Below are positions 15,917 through 24,088 of a stretch of 64,000 nt of DNA, piece by piece; positions within the stretch are counted from its first letter, which is position 1, and every line of letters begins with the position of its first letter. Origin of the DNA: Arthrobacter sp. Leaf137 (GTDB taxonomy: Bacteria > Actinomycetota > Actinomycetes > Actinomycetales > Micrococcaceae); NCBI RefSeq assembly GCF_001423525.1, contig NZ_LMOI01000002.1:269638-333637 (forward strand), in the 5' to 3' direction. The position numbers and the translations under genes were made by a program. The notes below the pieces were generated by a model, which worked only from the letters and a program-made list of their open reading frames with translations, ran no database searches and was not told where the DNA came from.

Positions 15917-16937
15917 CGTCGAACCCCTCCCCTGTCAGTGCGACAAACCGGTCTTCCAGGCTTTCGCGTTCGACGGCGAAACCCCGGACGCGGACCCCGG
16001 CCGCCACAAGGCGCGCCACGATGTCCTCCGCAAGGATTTCCCCGGACCCGGCCTGTTGGGACGCGTCAGTCCGTGTTGAGGGAGCACCGGATGCAGGCGC
16101 CAGGGCAGCCAGCAGGGTCTCCCCTCCGGCCTGGGCATCGCCGGCCCCGCAGTCCAGCCCCAGGCCCGCCAGCACGGTCCGCGCCTGTCCCCCGTCCGGC
16201 GTGAGGAGGCGGACCCTGGCGCTGCCGGTCCGGCGGAGGTCGGCGAGGGAGCCCTGGGCCACCAGCTTCCCGTTGCTCATGACGGCGGCATGCGTGCACA
16301 TCTGGTCCACCTCGGCCAGCAGGTGGCTCGAGACGAAGACGGTGGTGCCGTTGTGCGCCAGGGAGCGGACCAGGTGCCGGACCTCCCGGGTGCCTTGCGG
16401 GTCCAGCCCGTTGGTGGGCTCGTCCAGCACCAGCAGGTCCCGGTGCGACAGCAGCGCGTTCGCAATCCCCAGGCGCTGCTTCATGCCCAGCGAATAGGCG
16501 TGCACCCGTTTGTTGGCGGCATGGGCAAGCCCCACCTGGTCGAGCGCCCGCTCCACCCGCGCCCCGCGCGTTGCCGGCACCGTGTGGCGCGTGGCAGCGT
16601 CCAGCCGGTGCAGGTTCGCAGCGCCGGACAGGAACGGATAGAACGCCGGGCCCTCCACGAGTGCACCCACGCGCGGCAGCACCTCGTGGAACCGGCCCGG
16701 CATCTCCATCCCCAGCAGGTTCACCGTCCCGGATGAGGCCGACGCCAGGCCCAGCAGCATGCGGATGGTGGTGGTCTTCCCGGATCCGTTGGGCCCCAGG
16801 AAGCCGAACACGGAGCCGGGCGGCACCGCAAGGTCCACGCCGTCCACGGCCACTTGGTGGCCGAACTTCTTGGTCAGGCCATGGGTCTCAATGGTCAGCC
16901 CGTAGCGTTTTTTCGGGTCCGGAGAGCCCGGGTTCAT
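15906..16937 (-). CDS. ABC transporter ATP-binding protein
   Basis: A 343-residue ATPase. Walker A is GPNGSGKTTT (about residues 49-58), the signature is in AYSLGMKQRLGIA, Walker B is DLLVLDEPTNGLDPQG, and the switch His lies in FVSSHLLAEVDQMC. Residues about 220-340 form a C-terminal extension typical of NatA/CcmA-like ATPases that pair with ABC-2 permeases. The ATG overlaps the stop of the upstream LolA-like gene (ATGA), so the two are translationally coupled. The downstream permease gene completes the transporter. The function is probably export of a lipid, peptide or envelope component; the substrate is not evident. Confidence 0.9.
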   Translation of the reverse strand: MNPGSPDPKKRYGLTIETHGLTKKFGHQVAVDGVDLAVPPGSVFGFLGPNGSGKTTTIRMLLGLASASSGTVNLLGMEMPGRFHEVLPRVGALVEGPAFYPFLSGAANLHRLDAATRHTVPATRGARVERALDQVGLAHAANKRVHAYSLGMKQRLGIANALLSHRDLLVLDEPTNGLDPQGTREVRHLVRSLAHNGTTVFVSSHLLAEVDQMCTHAAVMSNGKLVAQGSLADLRRTGSARVRLLTPDGGQARTVLAGLGLDCGAGDAQAGGETLLAALAPASGAPSTRTDASQQAGSGEILAEDIVARLVAAGVRVRGFAVERESLEDRFVALTGEGFDVAQ

Positions 16938-18187
16938 GGGGCCGCCGAAGCGGCGGCCTGCAGCCTGTCCGGCGGAACCATGCCCGCGAAAATGCGGCCG
17001 TCATCGGTGATGAGCACGTTGAGCAGCGCCGTGGACACCAGCCGCCCGCCGGGAACGACGACGCCGGCCTGGGCCAGCAACGGATCCTCCATGAAGGATT
17101 TGGCGGCCGGTACGCCCGCTGCCGCGGCAGGCAGCCGCAGGATGGTTTCCCAGCCCTGCCCGGTGACGGACGGATGTCCGGGGCCCTTGCCGGCGCCGGC
17201 ATGGTCACCGAAGTTGTTGGCGCGGGGGGTTTGATCGCCGGAGATGTGACCTTCGTAGGTCCTCTGCCCGGAGTCAGGCACCTGCAGTTCCTTCACAGTG
17301 CTGCCCGGAGGCGGGGAGAACGTGAACAGGGAATCGTCCGGCGTGTCCAGGGACAGGGCGGTGAATCCGAGGCGGAAGGCGGGCGTTCCGGCGCCACGCG
17401 CTGTGACCTGGACGGCGAGGGGCATTCCGGTTTCGCCGTCCACGGCGATGGCCACCTGGCCTACCAGGGTGGCTTCGGACCGGGGTTCAAGCAGCAGGTT
17501 GTAGGCCGCCCGGCCGGCTACTTCCACATCGGCTCCCACTGTCACGGCCGTGGTGGGGTCCACTTTCTCCAGCAGGTGCCGGGCGAGGTCCTCCGGCATC
17601 GGCATCATGGATTCCGCCGGTGAAGCGGTCGGTGCGGGAGCGGCGGGATCTGCACCCTGGGCCTGCGGCGCGCCGAGCGGCAGGTCGGAGGCGTGGGCCG
17701 GCAGGGTCAGATGGGCGGCTGAGTTGTCCTTGGAGGAGTAGAACCACACGTCGCTGTCCCGGCGGATGACGTCACGTTCGGCAAGCCTGTCCACCACCTG
17801 GATGCGGGCTTTGGTGGTGCCGTCCATGTAGACGCGGGCGGTGTGCTGTCCGGAAAGGAATTCGACCACGGACGCGGCACCGCCTGCGGACGCGGGGTCG
17901 GATGACGGACCTGTGGAGGGCAGGGCGGGCAGCCCCAGGTCCGAGGACTGCTCAATGGTTCCGGAGAAGGCCAGCGTGTGGTGCGTCGCCGCCAGGGCCA
18001 GCACCTCCGCGGGCGTCTTCTGCGGGAGAGGGTCACCGGCGTTTGCGGGCAGGGTCCCGGCGAGCGCGGCGGCGGCGATCACCACCGGCCCTGCGAGGGC
18101 AGGCAACCAGCGCGGCCAGTTGCGGCCGCTGCGGCGGTTGCCGTGCTGTTGGAACGTTGAGTCGGTGCCCGTGGTCTCGGAGCCCAT
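16934..18187 (-). CDS. LolA-like / MucB-type exported protein of ABC operon
   Basis: A 417-residue protein with one N-terminal membrane or signal segment (WLPALAGPVVIAAAALAG, about residues 27-46). After AGDPLPQ comes a LolA/RseB-like beta domain (about 55-300) opening with TPAEVLALAATHHTLAFSGTIEQSSDLG, which is the typical start of actinobacterial sigma-E-regulatory or LolA-like proteins. The C-terminal part contains LPDSGQRTYEG and GRIFAGMVPPDRLQAA. In Gram-positives such proteins bind lipids or act as extracytoplasmic sensors. As first gene of the operon it may deliver or sense the substrate of the ABC exporter. The ATG lies just after a GC-rich intergenic region. Confidence 0.75.
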   Translation of the reverse strand: MGSETTGTDSTFQQHGNRRSGRNWPRWLPALAGPVVIAAAALAGTLPANAGDPLPQKTPAEVLALAATHHTLAFSGTIEQSSDLGLPALPSTGPSSDPASAGGAASVVEFLSGQHTARVYMDGTTKARIQVVDRLAERDVIRRDSDVWFYSSKDNSAAHLTLPAHASDLPLGAPQAQGADPAAPAPTASPAESMMPMPEDLARHLLEKVDPTTAVTVGADVEVAGRAAYNLLLEPRSEATLVGQVAIAVDGETGMPLAVQVTARGAGTPAFRLGFTALSLDTPDDSLFTFSPPPGSTVKELQVPDSGQRTYEGHISGDQTPRANNFGDHAGAGKGPGHPSVTGQGWETILRLPAAAAGVPAAKSFMEDPLLAQAGVVVPGGRLVSTALLNVLITDDGRIFAGMVPPDRLQAAASAAP

Positions 18188-18262
18188 AGCTCAAGGTTAC
18201 GCCTGTCCGCGTCCCGCCACACGGGCTATCCGGGCCGGCTCCGGGAACGGAGCCCACCGGAG

Positions 18263-18294
18263 CTGTACCGCGACGGAACTGTACCGCGACGGAA
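18263..18294 (+). repeat. Perfect 16-bp tandem duplication
   Basis: CTGTACCGCGACGGAA occurs twice back to back (18263-18278 and 18279-18294) in the 120-bp gap between the Rph-like gene stop and the LolA-like gene start. It is non-coding and lies upstream of the LolA operon on the minus strand. Confidence 0.9.
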
Positions 18295-18307
18295 CCGGGC
18301 GGGAAGA

Positions 18308-21160
18308 CTACGCGGGAACGACGGTTCCTGCGCCGCCGTCGACCGTGATCTCCTGCCCGGTCGAAATCCTGCCGGTGGCATCGGGCACCCCCACTACCGC
18401 CGGGATCCCGTATTCGCGGGCCACCACGGCACCGTGCGAATTTGCGCCACCCATCTCCATCACCAGCCCGCCCGCGGTGAGGAACAGCGGGGTCCACCCG
18501 GGATCGGTGGACGGCGCCACCAGGATCTCGCCCGGTTCGAGGTGCGCCCCCACAGGGTCCAGGATGACCCTGGCAACTCCGGTGACTGTTCCGGCGGAGG
18601 CGGGGCTGCCGGTCAAGGCGCCTTCGGCGATGCCGCCGGCAGCCGCCTGCGCCGCCTCCGGCTCGGTCCCGTCGGAGAGCAGCACCCGGGGAATGTGCCG
18701 CCGCCCAAGCTCCCTGTGATAGTCAGCCCGGCGCTCCGCCACCAGTGGGCGCAGCCGTTCACCGGTCTGGCCAGGGCCGTTGGGGCCAGGTCCGGCAGCC
18801 ATGTCCAGGGCCTCACGTACCTCAGCGAAGTCGAGGAAGAAGATGTCCTCGGCCTGGTCAAGGGTGCCTGCCGCCTCGAGGTCCGCCCCCACATGCTGCA
18901 GCTGCCGGCGTACCTCTGCCAGTCCGAGTACCAGTTGGTATTTGGGCAGTTCCCGGAGACCTGCGAAAAGCCAGGCCCTGCGGAGCGCGGCGCGGACCAG
19001 GGCTCCCCGGAGCCGCCCCCGGGCGCCTGCTTCGGCAGCCAGCCGTTCCACCTGGGCTTCGGCGGCCTCGGCGGCGTTGCTGAACTGGACGTCGGGTGCG
19101 AGGTCCGGGTCCTCCAGCCGGAGGTAGTTCGCCAGGACCCCCAGGATATGGGCGGGGTCGTCGGACCAGCGGGGCATGCCGACGTCGATCTCGGCGACGG
19201 CGCGGTGCCCGTACCTGTCGAGGAATCTGCTGAGCCCGGCCTCCAGCCGGGGCGGAAGGCCGCCGTCCCGGTGCGCTGCTGCCAGCGCGGCCGTGTCTTT
19301 CCCGGCCAGGAACGCACGCGACCCTGGATCGTCCCGAATGGCTGCAGCCAGCCGCCACAGCTCCAGGTCCATATCCGTGGTGACGTTGTTGGGCAGCCCG
19401 CGGAGCACACCCTGGAGGTCCTCCCACCGGTTTCCGCCGAGCAGCTTTCCCGCCACTGCCAGCAGGCCGAACCCCAGGGCAGCCAGGGGCAGGATGGCAG
19501 GAACGATGGTGAACAGCCGCCGCTGCAGGAGTCCCTCGGCGTGCGCCAACCGGTCCCTGGCTGAGGGCACGCCTGCTGCCTGGGCCGTGGCCCCCAGGTC
19601 GAGTTCGAGGGCGGCTTCGAAGTCCCGGGTGAACCGGTCCAGGCGCCGGAGCGCGGCCTGCGGGCGGAAGATCCCGCGGAGGACTGCTTCGGGCACGCCG
19701 GCACGGGCTGCGGCGGGGAGGATGCGGCGCAGCAGCGGCAGGGGCGTCCGCAGCGTGACGGCGAACGAGGGGTCGTCGAAGAGCCGGCGCATCACCGTTG
19801 CGGAGCGGGCTTCCATGACGTCGAACACCCGGGGAAGGATTGCCCGGCCCACGGTGCTGCGGATGGGGGTGGTGAAGTCGATGAAGATCCGCTGCCCGGC
19901 ATCGGCGTATGCCGGCGGTCCCTCGCGGGGGTCTGCGACGGGAATTTTCGCTGTCCGTGCCACGGACGAGGCGATCTGCCGGATGGCTGCCCGGCCCATC
20001 GGGGTGATGGGACGGGTCAGGCCCTGGGCGAGGCTGAAGCACAGGAACGCCCGGGTCCCTGGGGCACCGTCCCGGCGGCGGAGCACGGGGTACAGGGTGG
20101 TGATGGGCCGGGACTGTGTAAGCCACAGCGCGCCGCCGCGGCTGATGGCCCATTCGAGGTCCTGCGGCGCTCCGAAATGCTGCTCCGCCTTCAGGCCAAG
20201 CCGGGCCAGATCGGCGGCTTGCCGGTCGGTGAGGCAGAAGCCGGCGTGGTCCGCGGCGGCCACGGTGTGGGTGCCGCCGCCGGGCACGGCAAGGACGGCG
20301 ATCTTCTTGTCGCCTTGCCGCCGCTCAACGACGCGACCGGCAGCGGGGTCCACCACAAAGTGGTCCGGATTCACCGCACCGGACACTACGGCTTCCCCCA
20401 GGCCAGGGCTGGCATCGATGACTGCCTCGTTCCTGCGGCCCGATACAGGGTTGGCTGTGAAAAGGACCCCGGCCGTCTCCACATCCACCATCCGCTGCAC
20501 CACCACCGCCAGGGCAACCTCGGCGGGATCGATGCCCAGGCTTGCCCGGTAGGTGGTTGCCCGGTCGGTCCACAGCGACGCCCAGCAGTTCCGGACGGCT
20601 TCCAGCACCGCCACGGCCCCAACGACATTCAGGTAGGTGTCCTGCTGCCCGGCGAAACTGGCAAAAGGCAGGTCTTCAGCGGTGGCTGACGAGCGGACGG
20701 CCACCGGCACGTCCGGCCCCATCTGCCCGTAGGCGCGTTCGACGGCGGCGCTCACCTCCGGCGGCAGCGGGGCGGACACGACGGCGGCACGGGCCTTCGC
20801 GGCCAGGGCGGGAATATCCAGGGCGGGAATATCCGGGGCTGGGATCCCGAGGGCGGTGGCTTCCGGGGCTGCGCTGTCCGGTTGGCCGGGCCCGCCCTGC
20901 GCCATCCGCAGGGCCGCCTGGACGGCTGCCAGCTCCGGATTTACTGCGTCCGGAACCCCGGTCACCAGTCGGTAAGCCTCCGTGGTGAGGCAGAAGCCTT
21001 CCGGCACAGGAAGCCCGGCGGACATCAGTTCGCCCAGGTTGGCGGCCTTGCCCCCCACTTCGGCGAGCATTCCGGCGCTGAGGCGGCGCAGGTCCACCAC
21101 CAGGTCCGCGCCGGACGCGGCAGCGGTCCCGCCGCCCTGGGAGGATTCCGGGTGCTGCAT
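18308..21160 (-). CDS. PEP-synthase-like / rifampin-phosphotransferase-type dikinase
   Basis: A 950-residue enzyme with an N-terminal PEP/pyruvate-dikinase ATP-grasp domain (about residues 20-375; KAANLGELMSAGLPVPEGF at the start, then PVAVRSSATAEDLPFASFAGQ and GLGEAVVSGAVNPDHFVVD). A long helical middle region (about 380-820) follows. The C-terminal phosphohistidine swivel domain contains GGANSHGAVVAREYGIPAVVG with the phosphorylatable His. The PEP-binding TIM barrel of true PEP synthase or PPDK is missing, so the architecture is that of Rph (rifampin phosphotransferase) or related two-step ATP-dependent phosphotransferases. The ATG has GGAGGTG upstream. It follows the USP gene by 48 bp on the same strand, suggesting co-transcription. 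Substrate unknown. Confidence 0.8.
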   Translation of the reverse strand: MQHPESSQGGGTAAASGADLVVDLRRLSAGMLAEVGGKAANLGELMSAGLPVPEGFCLTTEAYRLVTGVPDAVNPELAAVQAALRMAQGGPGQPDSAAPEATALGIPAPDIPALDIPALAAKARAAVVSAPLPPEVSAAVERAYGQMGPDVPVAVRSSATAEDLPFASFAGQQDTYLNVVGAVAVLEAVRNCWASLWTDRATTYRASLGIDPAEVALAVVVQRMVDVETAGVLFTANPVSGRRNEAVIDASPGLGEAVVSGAVNPDHFVVDPAAGRVVERRQGDKKIAVLAVPGGGTHTVAAADHAGFCLTDRQAADLARLGLKAEQHFGAPQDLEWAISRGGALWLTQSRPITTLYPVLRRRDGAPGTRAFLCFSLAQGLTRPITPMGRAAIRQIASSVARTAKIPVADPREGPPAYADAGQRIFIDFTTPIRSTVGRAILPRVFDVMEARSATVMRRLFDDPSFAVTLRTPLPLLRRILPAAARAGVPEAVLRGIFRPQAALRRLDRFTRDFEAALELDLGATAQAAGVPSARDRLAHAEGLLQRRLFTIVPAILPLAALGFGLLAVAGKLLGGNRWEDLQGVLRGLPNNVTTDMDLELWRLAAAIRDDPGSRAFLAGKDTAALAAAHRDGGLPPRLEAGLSRFLDRYGHRAVAEIDVGMPRWSDDPAHILGVLANYLRLEDPDLAPDVQFSNAAEAAEAQVERLAAEAGARGRLRGALVRAALRRAWLFAGLRELPKYQLVLGLAEVRRQLQHVGADLEAAGTLDQAEDIFFLDFAEVREALDMAAGPGPNGPGQTGERLRPLVAERRADYHRELGRRHIPRVLLSDGTEPEAAQAAAGGIAEGALTGSPASAGTVTGVARVILDPVGAHLEPGEILVAPSTDPGWTPLFLTAGGLVMEMGGANSHGAVVAREYGIPAVVGVPDATGRISTGQEITVDGGAGTVVPA

Positions 21161-21208
21161 GATCGCACCTCCACGTGTCAGTAGCTGACGGGCCCGGCCG
21201 CGGCGGGA

Positions 21209-22255
21209 TCAGGCGGCGTCGGCGTCGCCCAGGATGGGCCCGAATCCGGGCCTGTCGGCCAGGCGGGGATCCGCGTGGTCCGGGACCACCATGACCGGCC
21301 CCTTGGCGTGGTGCAGCACGCCGTCGGAGGTGGAGCCCAGGAGCATGCCGGTAAACCCGCCGCGTCCCCGGGTGCCGACCACCACCAGTTCAACATGCCG
21401 GCTCTCCCCCACCAGGACGTCCACGGGCGAGCCGTCCTTCAGTTCGGATTCGGCGTCAAGGCCGGGATAGTGGCTGCGGAGCCACGCCATGCCGGCGTCC
21501 AGCGTGACCTGGATTTCGGCAAACAGCGCCTTGCGGTCCATGGGCGCGGGCACCCAGGCCAGTGAACCGCTGTACTGGGGAACGGCGCACACCACCCGCA
21601 GCTTTGCGCCGAGGCGTTCCGCCTGGTCCGCGGCGTCCAGGACCGCAACCCGGGCCTGCTCGGAACCGTCCACGCCCACCACCACCACGTTCTCCACGAG
21701 CTGGTGCCCGGACTTGGCCTGCTCGGCCAGGACGCGCCTGTCCTCGGTGGTTTCACCCAGCCGGTCCGAGCAGATAAGGGGCACGGTGACGGTGGGGCAT
21801 TTCGCGTGAGCGGGCAGGGCGCTGCTCACGGATCCCAGCAGCCGGCCCACAAAGCCGCCGCGGCCGCGGGTCCCGAAGACCAGGAGTTCGGCGGTTTCCG
21901 ACATTTCCAGCAGTACGCCCGAGGCATCGCCGTTCTCCACTGATGCGCTGACGTCGATGCCGTAGCCCGCAACCTTGTCCATGGCCTGCTTCACGATGGC
22001 CTCCGCACCCTCCCGGATGACGGAATCATCCACCGTGGCGTAGCCGCCGTCCAGGCCGGAGGCAGCGAAGATGGGCACCGAGTACGCGGTCACGATGTGC
22101 AGCGGACGACGACGGCGCCGGGCCTCGCGCGCGGCCCATACGAGGGCGCACTGGCCATGGTCGGAGCCGTCCACGCCCACGACGATTCCTTCAGGTGCGG
22201 CGGACGGGCCACCACCATCCCGCGCCGGGTCCGGATGCAACTCTTGTGCGCCCAT
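21209..22255 (-). CDS. Tandem universal stress protein
   Basis: A 348-residue cytoplasmic protein built of two UspA domains (about residues 24-160 and 178-335). Each shows the ATP-binding signature: GTRGRGGFVGRLLGSVSSAL in the first and GTRGRGGFTGMLLGSTSDGV in the second, both G-2x-G-9x-G-S/T type. The domains open with IVVGVDGSDHGQ and VVVGVDGSEQAR. Two-domain USPs of this type in actinobacteria are linked to dormancy and low-oxygen or starvation responses. The ATG is preceded by a perfect AAGGAGG. It is the probable first gene of a two-gene unit with the Rph-like phosphotransferase. Confidence 0.92.
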   Translation of the reverse strand: MGAQELHPDPARDGGGPSAAPEGIVVGVDGSDHGQCALVWAAREARRRRRPLHIVTAYSVPIFAASGLDGGYATVDDSVIREGAEAIVKQAMDKVAGYGIDVSASVENGDASGVLLEMSETAELLVFGTRGRGGFVGRLLGSVSSALPAHAKCPTVTVPLICSDRLGETTEDRRVLAEQAKSGHQLVENVVVVGVDGSEQARVAVLDAADQAERLGAKLRVVCAVPQYSGSLAWVPAPMDRKALFAEIQVTLDAGMAWLRSHYPGLDAESELKDGSPVDVLVGESRHVELVVVGTRGRGGFTGMLLGSTSDGVLHHAKGPVMVVPDHADPRLADRPGFGPILGDADAA

Positions 22256-22418
22256 GGGGCCGCCTCCTTGCGCTACTGCCTGATGTTCCGGCCATTCTGC
22301 CAGAAAGTGGAACCCTCCCCGTGCACCCCCGGCCGCTGCCGGAACTGTGCGGGCGAGAACCGCTTCCAGTTCTCACTATTCCGCGTCCGAAGGACCATAG
22401 CAAGCCTGCTCAGGTGCG

Positions 22419-22506
22419 GAATCCACAGGTTATCCACAGTTTTTCCACACCTGCTGGGAAAGCGTGTTCAGCGCCCGAAGAATGTTTACGTTTTGGGCTA
22501 TCCACG
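22419..22506 (+). promoter_or_regulatory. Cluster of DnaA-box-like 9-mers
   Basis: Three same-orientation 9-mers begin exactly 11 bp apart: GAATCCACA (22419), TTATCCACA (22430, a perfect consensus DnaA box) and TTTTCCACA (22441). A fourth, CTATCCACG, starts at 22498. They lie in the 421-bp non-coding gap between the divergent USP and flavoprotein genes. No dnaA, dnaN or other origin gene is present, so a secondary DnaA-binding or titration site or a DnaA-controlled promoter is more likely than oriC. Confidence 0.5.
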
Positions 22507-22676
22507 GCCGGATTTGTTCTGTAGTCTTCTGGACATTGTTGGTCCGGGACGCCGACAGTAACTTCCGTTCGACGGCTGCCCGGGACCACTGTGCGGCCTT
22601 GCATTTGGGGCAACGGGACCGCACCCGCCAGCGATGACGCCGGCACCTGCAGAAATGTCGAAGGAGGGAAACAGCA

Positions 22677-23309
22677 GTGTCAAACATGCCTGGAAATGCC
22701 GGGACCGAACAGACCACCACGGTGATCATTGGCACCGGGCTGTCCGGACTCGCTGTGGCGGCCGAGCTGCGCCGCAGGGGCATCGACTCCATTGTGGTTG
22801 ACGGCCTGGACACCTTCGGGGCGACGCCACCCGCCGTCACCACCTCACTGCAGCGCATCGACACGGCAGATTCCGCGACGCTCCAGGAGCGCAACGAGAT
22901 CCTGCGGCACCTCCGCAACTACGCCGCCAGCCACGACGTCGATATCCGCAGCACCCGGGCCCTGCAGCTGACCCAGGTGGACGGCACCCCGGAAAGCGCA
23001 GCAAGCCCGCAGTGGCAAGTGCATACCCCCACCGGCGTGCTGGTGGCGGACCATATTGTCCTCACCCGCTGCGCGCAGAGCCAGCTTCGGCGCATGCTCA
23101 ATGACTTTGGCATCGCTGTTGGCCGGAACCTCGCCGCGGCCATGCGTGCCATCGGCATCTACCTGGTGGGCGTGGGAGAGCTGATCACGCCGTCGCCCAA
23201 GGAGGTGCTGCGCCAGGCAAAGACCGTTGGCCAGGCCATCTCCGCCAAGGTCAACCCGGACAGCACGGCCTTCCCGGCGACGGGAAGCCTGGCCATGCTG
23301 CCCTGCTAG
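22677..23309 (+). CDS. Short FAD/NAD(P)-binding flavoprotein, function unknown
   Basis: A 210-residue protein. The N-terminus has a Rossmann dinucleotide-binding motif VIIGTGLSGLAVAAELRRRG ending in VVDG, as in flavin monooxygenases and related oxidoreductases. A second beta strand VLVADHIVLTRC precedes an Ala-rich C-terminal region. It is less than half the length of typical family members: the NADPH domain and most of the substrate domain are absent. It may be a truncated remnant or a stand-alone FAD-binding protein. The GTG start has a very strong AAGGAGG ten bases upstream, arguing that it is expressed. The leader contains the DnaA-box-like cluster. Confidence 0.65.
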   Translation: MSNMPGNAGTEQTTTVIIGTGLSGLAVAAELRRRGIDSIVVDGLDTFGATPPAVTTSLQRIDTADSATLQERNEILRHLRNYAASHDVDIRSTRALQLTQVDGTPESAASPQWQVHTPTGVLVADHIVLTRCAQSQLRRMLNDFGIAVGRNLAAAMRAIGIYLVGVGELITPSPKEVLRQAKTVGQAISAKVNPDSTAFPATGSLAMLPC

Positions 23310-23357
23310 CGGCCTGCCGAACGCACCGGGAGGCAGCAGCCCCCGGCGGCCGGGCTC

Positions 23358-23978
23358 CTACTCGCTGTCAGGTTCCTCATCGGCGCCGCCGGAAAGGCGG
23401 CGCCTGGCCAGCACTGCAAGCGCAACCAGCAGGCCTACTGCCACCACCGCAAAGATGACGATGCTCCACTGGAACGGCTGCCCCGAACTTGCCGGTTCGG
23501 CAGGCGCCGTGGCTCCGGGCTGGGCGGTCCCCGCCCCCGGGACGGCACCGCCCGTCGTCGTACCGGCACCGCCTGTGGCTGTTCCGCCGGCCCCTTCGGC
23601 CGCCGCGGCAGCCGTGAACTTAAACGTCCCCTCGATGGGGTGCGAATCGGAGCTGACCACCCGCCAGGCCACCGTGTACCCACCGGCCGGGCCGCCCGGG
23701 CGCAGCTTCTGCGACGCAACGTTGTCCACGATCTCCACCGCACCGTCAGCCCATTCGGCGCCGGCGGCATCCTTGACCGAGATTGACGCCCCGATGCCCA
23801 GCGGCTTGTTGTTGAAGGTCACCGAAACCTTCCCGGGCGGCACTGGGACTGACGCGCCCTGGGCCGGGCTGCTGGATTCTGCGGCGTCGTGGGCGGCTGC
23901 CGGACCAGCCAGGCCCAGCGAGGCGGCCAGGACGGCGGCTCCCAGCAGAAGGGCGCGGAAATGGCGGAAGGGACGCAT
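23358..23978 (-). CDS. CopC-domain copper resistance protein, membrane-anchored
   Basis: A 206-residue exported protein. The signal peptide spans about residues 1-28 (LLLGAAVLAASLGLAGPAAAHD). The first mature residue is a His, as usual in CopC where it ligates Cu(II). The CopC beta-barrel (about 29-125) contains PPGKVSVTFNNKPL and YTVAWRVVSSDSHPIEGTFKF, where the Asp-x-His pair completes the copper site. A Gly/Ala/Thr/Pro linker leads to a C-terminal membrane helix (WSIVIFAVVAVGLLVALAVL) and an Arg-rich tail. It probably binds copper on the outer membrane face. No CopD-like permease is adjacent. Confidence 0.9.
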   Translation of the reverse strand: MRPFRHFRALLLGAAVLAASLGLAGPAAAHDAAESSSPAQGASVPVPPGKVSVTFNNKPLGIGASISVKDAAGAEWADGAVEIVDNVASQKLRPGGPAGGYTVAWRVVSSDSHPIEGTFKFTAAAAAEGAGGTATGGAGTTTGGAVPGAGTAQPGATAPAEPASSGQPFQWSIVIFAVVAVGLLVALAVLARRRLSGGADEEPDSE

Positions 23979-24088
23979 GGTGCACTGCTCCTTGTGTTGG
24001 CTTCCTTACAGACTAGGTGAAATTGGCGGCCGTCCCGCCGCCTCCCCAATAGGATGCAGGTATCCCCACATCATTCCCCGGAGGACTA

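Noticed and set aside
18308..21160. True phosphoenolpyruvate synthase (PpsA) or PPDK
   Set aside because: The C-terminal PEP/pyruvate-binding TIM barrel is missing; the protein ends just after the phosphohistidine swivel domain.
22256..22676. Chromosomal replication origin
   Set aside because: DnaA-box-like sites are present, but there is no dnaA, dnaN, recF, gyrB or rpmH nearby and the array is small.
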